The notes under the pieces: generated by a model
The model's database searches: none
Seen by the model: only the letters and a program-made list of their open reading frames with translations
Told to the model about the DNA's origin: nothing
Position numbers and translations under genes: made by a program
Shown here: positions 5,454 through 5,637 of the stretch, piece by piece
How the letters are laid out: each line of letters opens with the position of its first letter
How positions within the stretch are numbered: position 1 is the stretch's first letter
Source: Desulfuromonadales bacterium
Lineage (GTDB): Bacteria > Desulfobacterota > Desulfuromonadia > Desulfuromonadales > BM103
DNA length: 5,637 nucleotides
Assembly: GCA_029859485.1 (NCBI GenBank)
Contig: JAOUDB010000186.1
Span: forward strand, 1-5,637
Reading direction: 5' to 3'

Positions 5454-5487
5454 GTGATTAAGGACGTTCTGTGATTAAGGACGTTCC
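5454..5487. repeat. Tandem 17-bp repeat abutting the -35 box, likely regulator-binding site pair
   Basis: GTGATTAAGGACGTTC occurs at 5454-5469 and again at 5471-5486, identical over 16 bp with one variable base after each copy (T, then C), so the period is 17. The proximal copy touches the predicted -35 hexamer without a gap. The position suits a transcription factor that binds direct repeats; a recent slippage duplication is the simple alternative. I do not recognise the motif; it is not a Fur, FNR or Crp box. Confidence 0.75.
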
Positions 5488-5565
5488 TCGTAAGGAATTC
5501 CGCGAGAGGAGATTGCAGGGGGAGATTCTTTAACCTCATGGAATTCAGTTATCCTTCAATGCTGG

Positions 5566-5637
5566 TTAGCGCGCAAGCAGCTCCTTGAAGGCCTTGGCAT
5601 CCCGGCAATAATGCATGGCTTTCCCCTTGGTGATCTT
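5566..5637 (-). CDS. C-terminal end of an unidentified protein (5' part outside window)
   Basis: The last 23 codons before a TAA at 5568-5566 read KITKGKAMHYCRDAKAFKELLAR, an uninterrupted, Lys/Ala-rich, probably helical tail with codon use like the neighbouring genes. It has the same orientation as the haem genes and stops 219 bp before the ahbD start. The fragment is too short for a family call. Given the context a further haem-pathway or regulatory gene is possible, but nothing in these residues shows it. Confidence 0.5.
   Translation of the reverse strand, partial: KITKGKAMHYCRDAKAFKELLAR

Noticed and set aside
5487..5510. CTCG...CGAG with central GGAATTCC as a terminator or operator
   Set aside because: The arms are four bases long and no U-run follows; within chance expectation for this length.

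Overview
The window looks like a piece of an anaerobic, cytochrome-rich bacterial chromosome, most plausibly Desulfuromonadota/Geobacter-like (former Deltaproteobacteria). This rests on an AhbD-like radical SAM protein next to classical hemE and hemH, moderate GC, and Gram-negative-type signal and ribosome-binding sequences. The taxonomic guess is inference. Every gene I can support lies on the minus strand, so transcription runs from high to low coordinates.

Right part (5637 to 1886): after the last 23 codons of an unidentified gene (stop at 5566) comes a regulatory stretch. It holds a perfect tandem 17-bp repeat directly abutting a good sigma70-type promoter (TTGTCA, 18-bp spacer, TAAAAT), then a GC-rich hairpin in the predicted mRNA leader. 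The haem operon follows: an AhbD/NirJ-type radical SAM/SPASM protein, uroporphyrinogen decarboxylase (hemE), ferrochelatase (hemH) and a 60-residue CxxC...CxxC protein whose start overlaps the hemH stop (ATGA). HemE makes coproporphyrinogen III and HemH inserts iron. AhbD enzymes are known to turn iron-coproporphyrin III into haem b. Together they could form an oxygen-independent hybrid route, or the cell may keep parts of two routes.

Both ends of hemE carry a four-copy heptanucleotide array of 28 bp: GTGAAAN in the ahbD-hemE spacer, inside a 12-bp inverted repeat, and GGGGYTG read on the plus strand at the start of hemH. The second array is translated into a Pro-rich N-terminal leader of ferrochelatase and also forms a canonical G-quadruplex motif on the template strand.

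Left part (1885 to 1): about 370 bp without a gene, containing a 15-bp direct repeat next to TTGACA (operator-like, or a solo IS21-type insertion-sequence end). Then come a periplasmic binding protein of the Fe3+/AfuA-like family and an ABC transporter ATPase that runs off the left edge. A 9-bp GC hairpin separates the two and probably lets the binding protein be made in excess. The transporter may supply iron to the haem operon, but the binding protein lacks the usual Tyr-Tyr iron motif, so its substrate is open.
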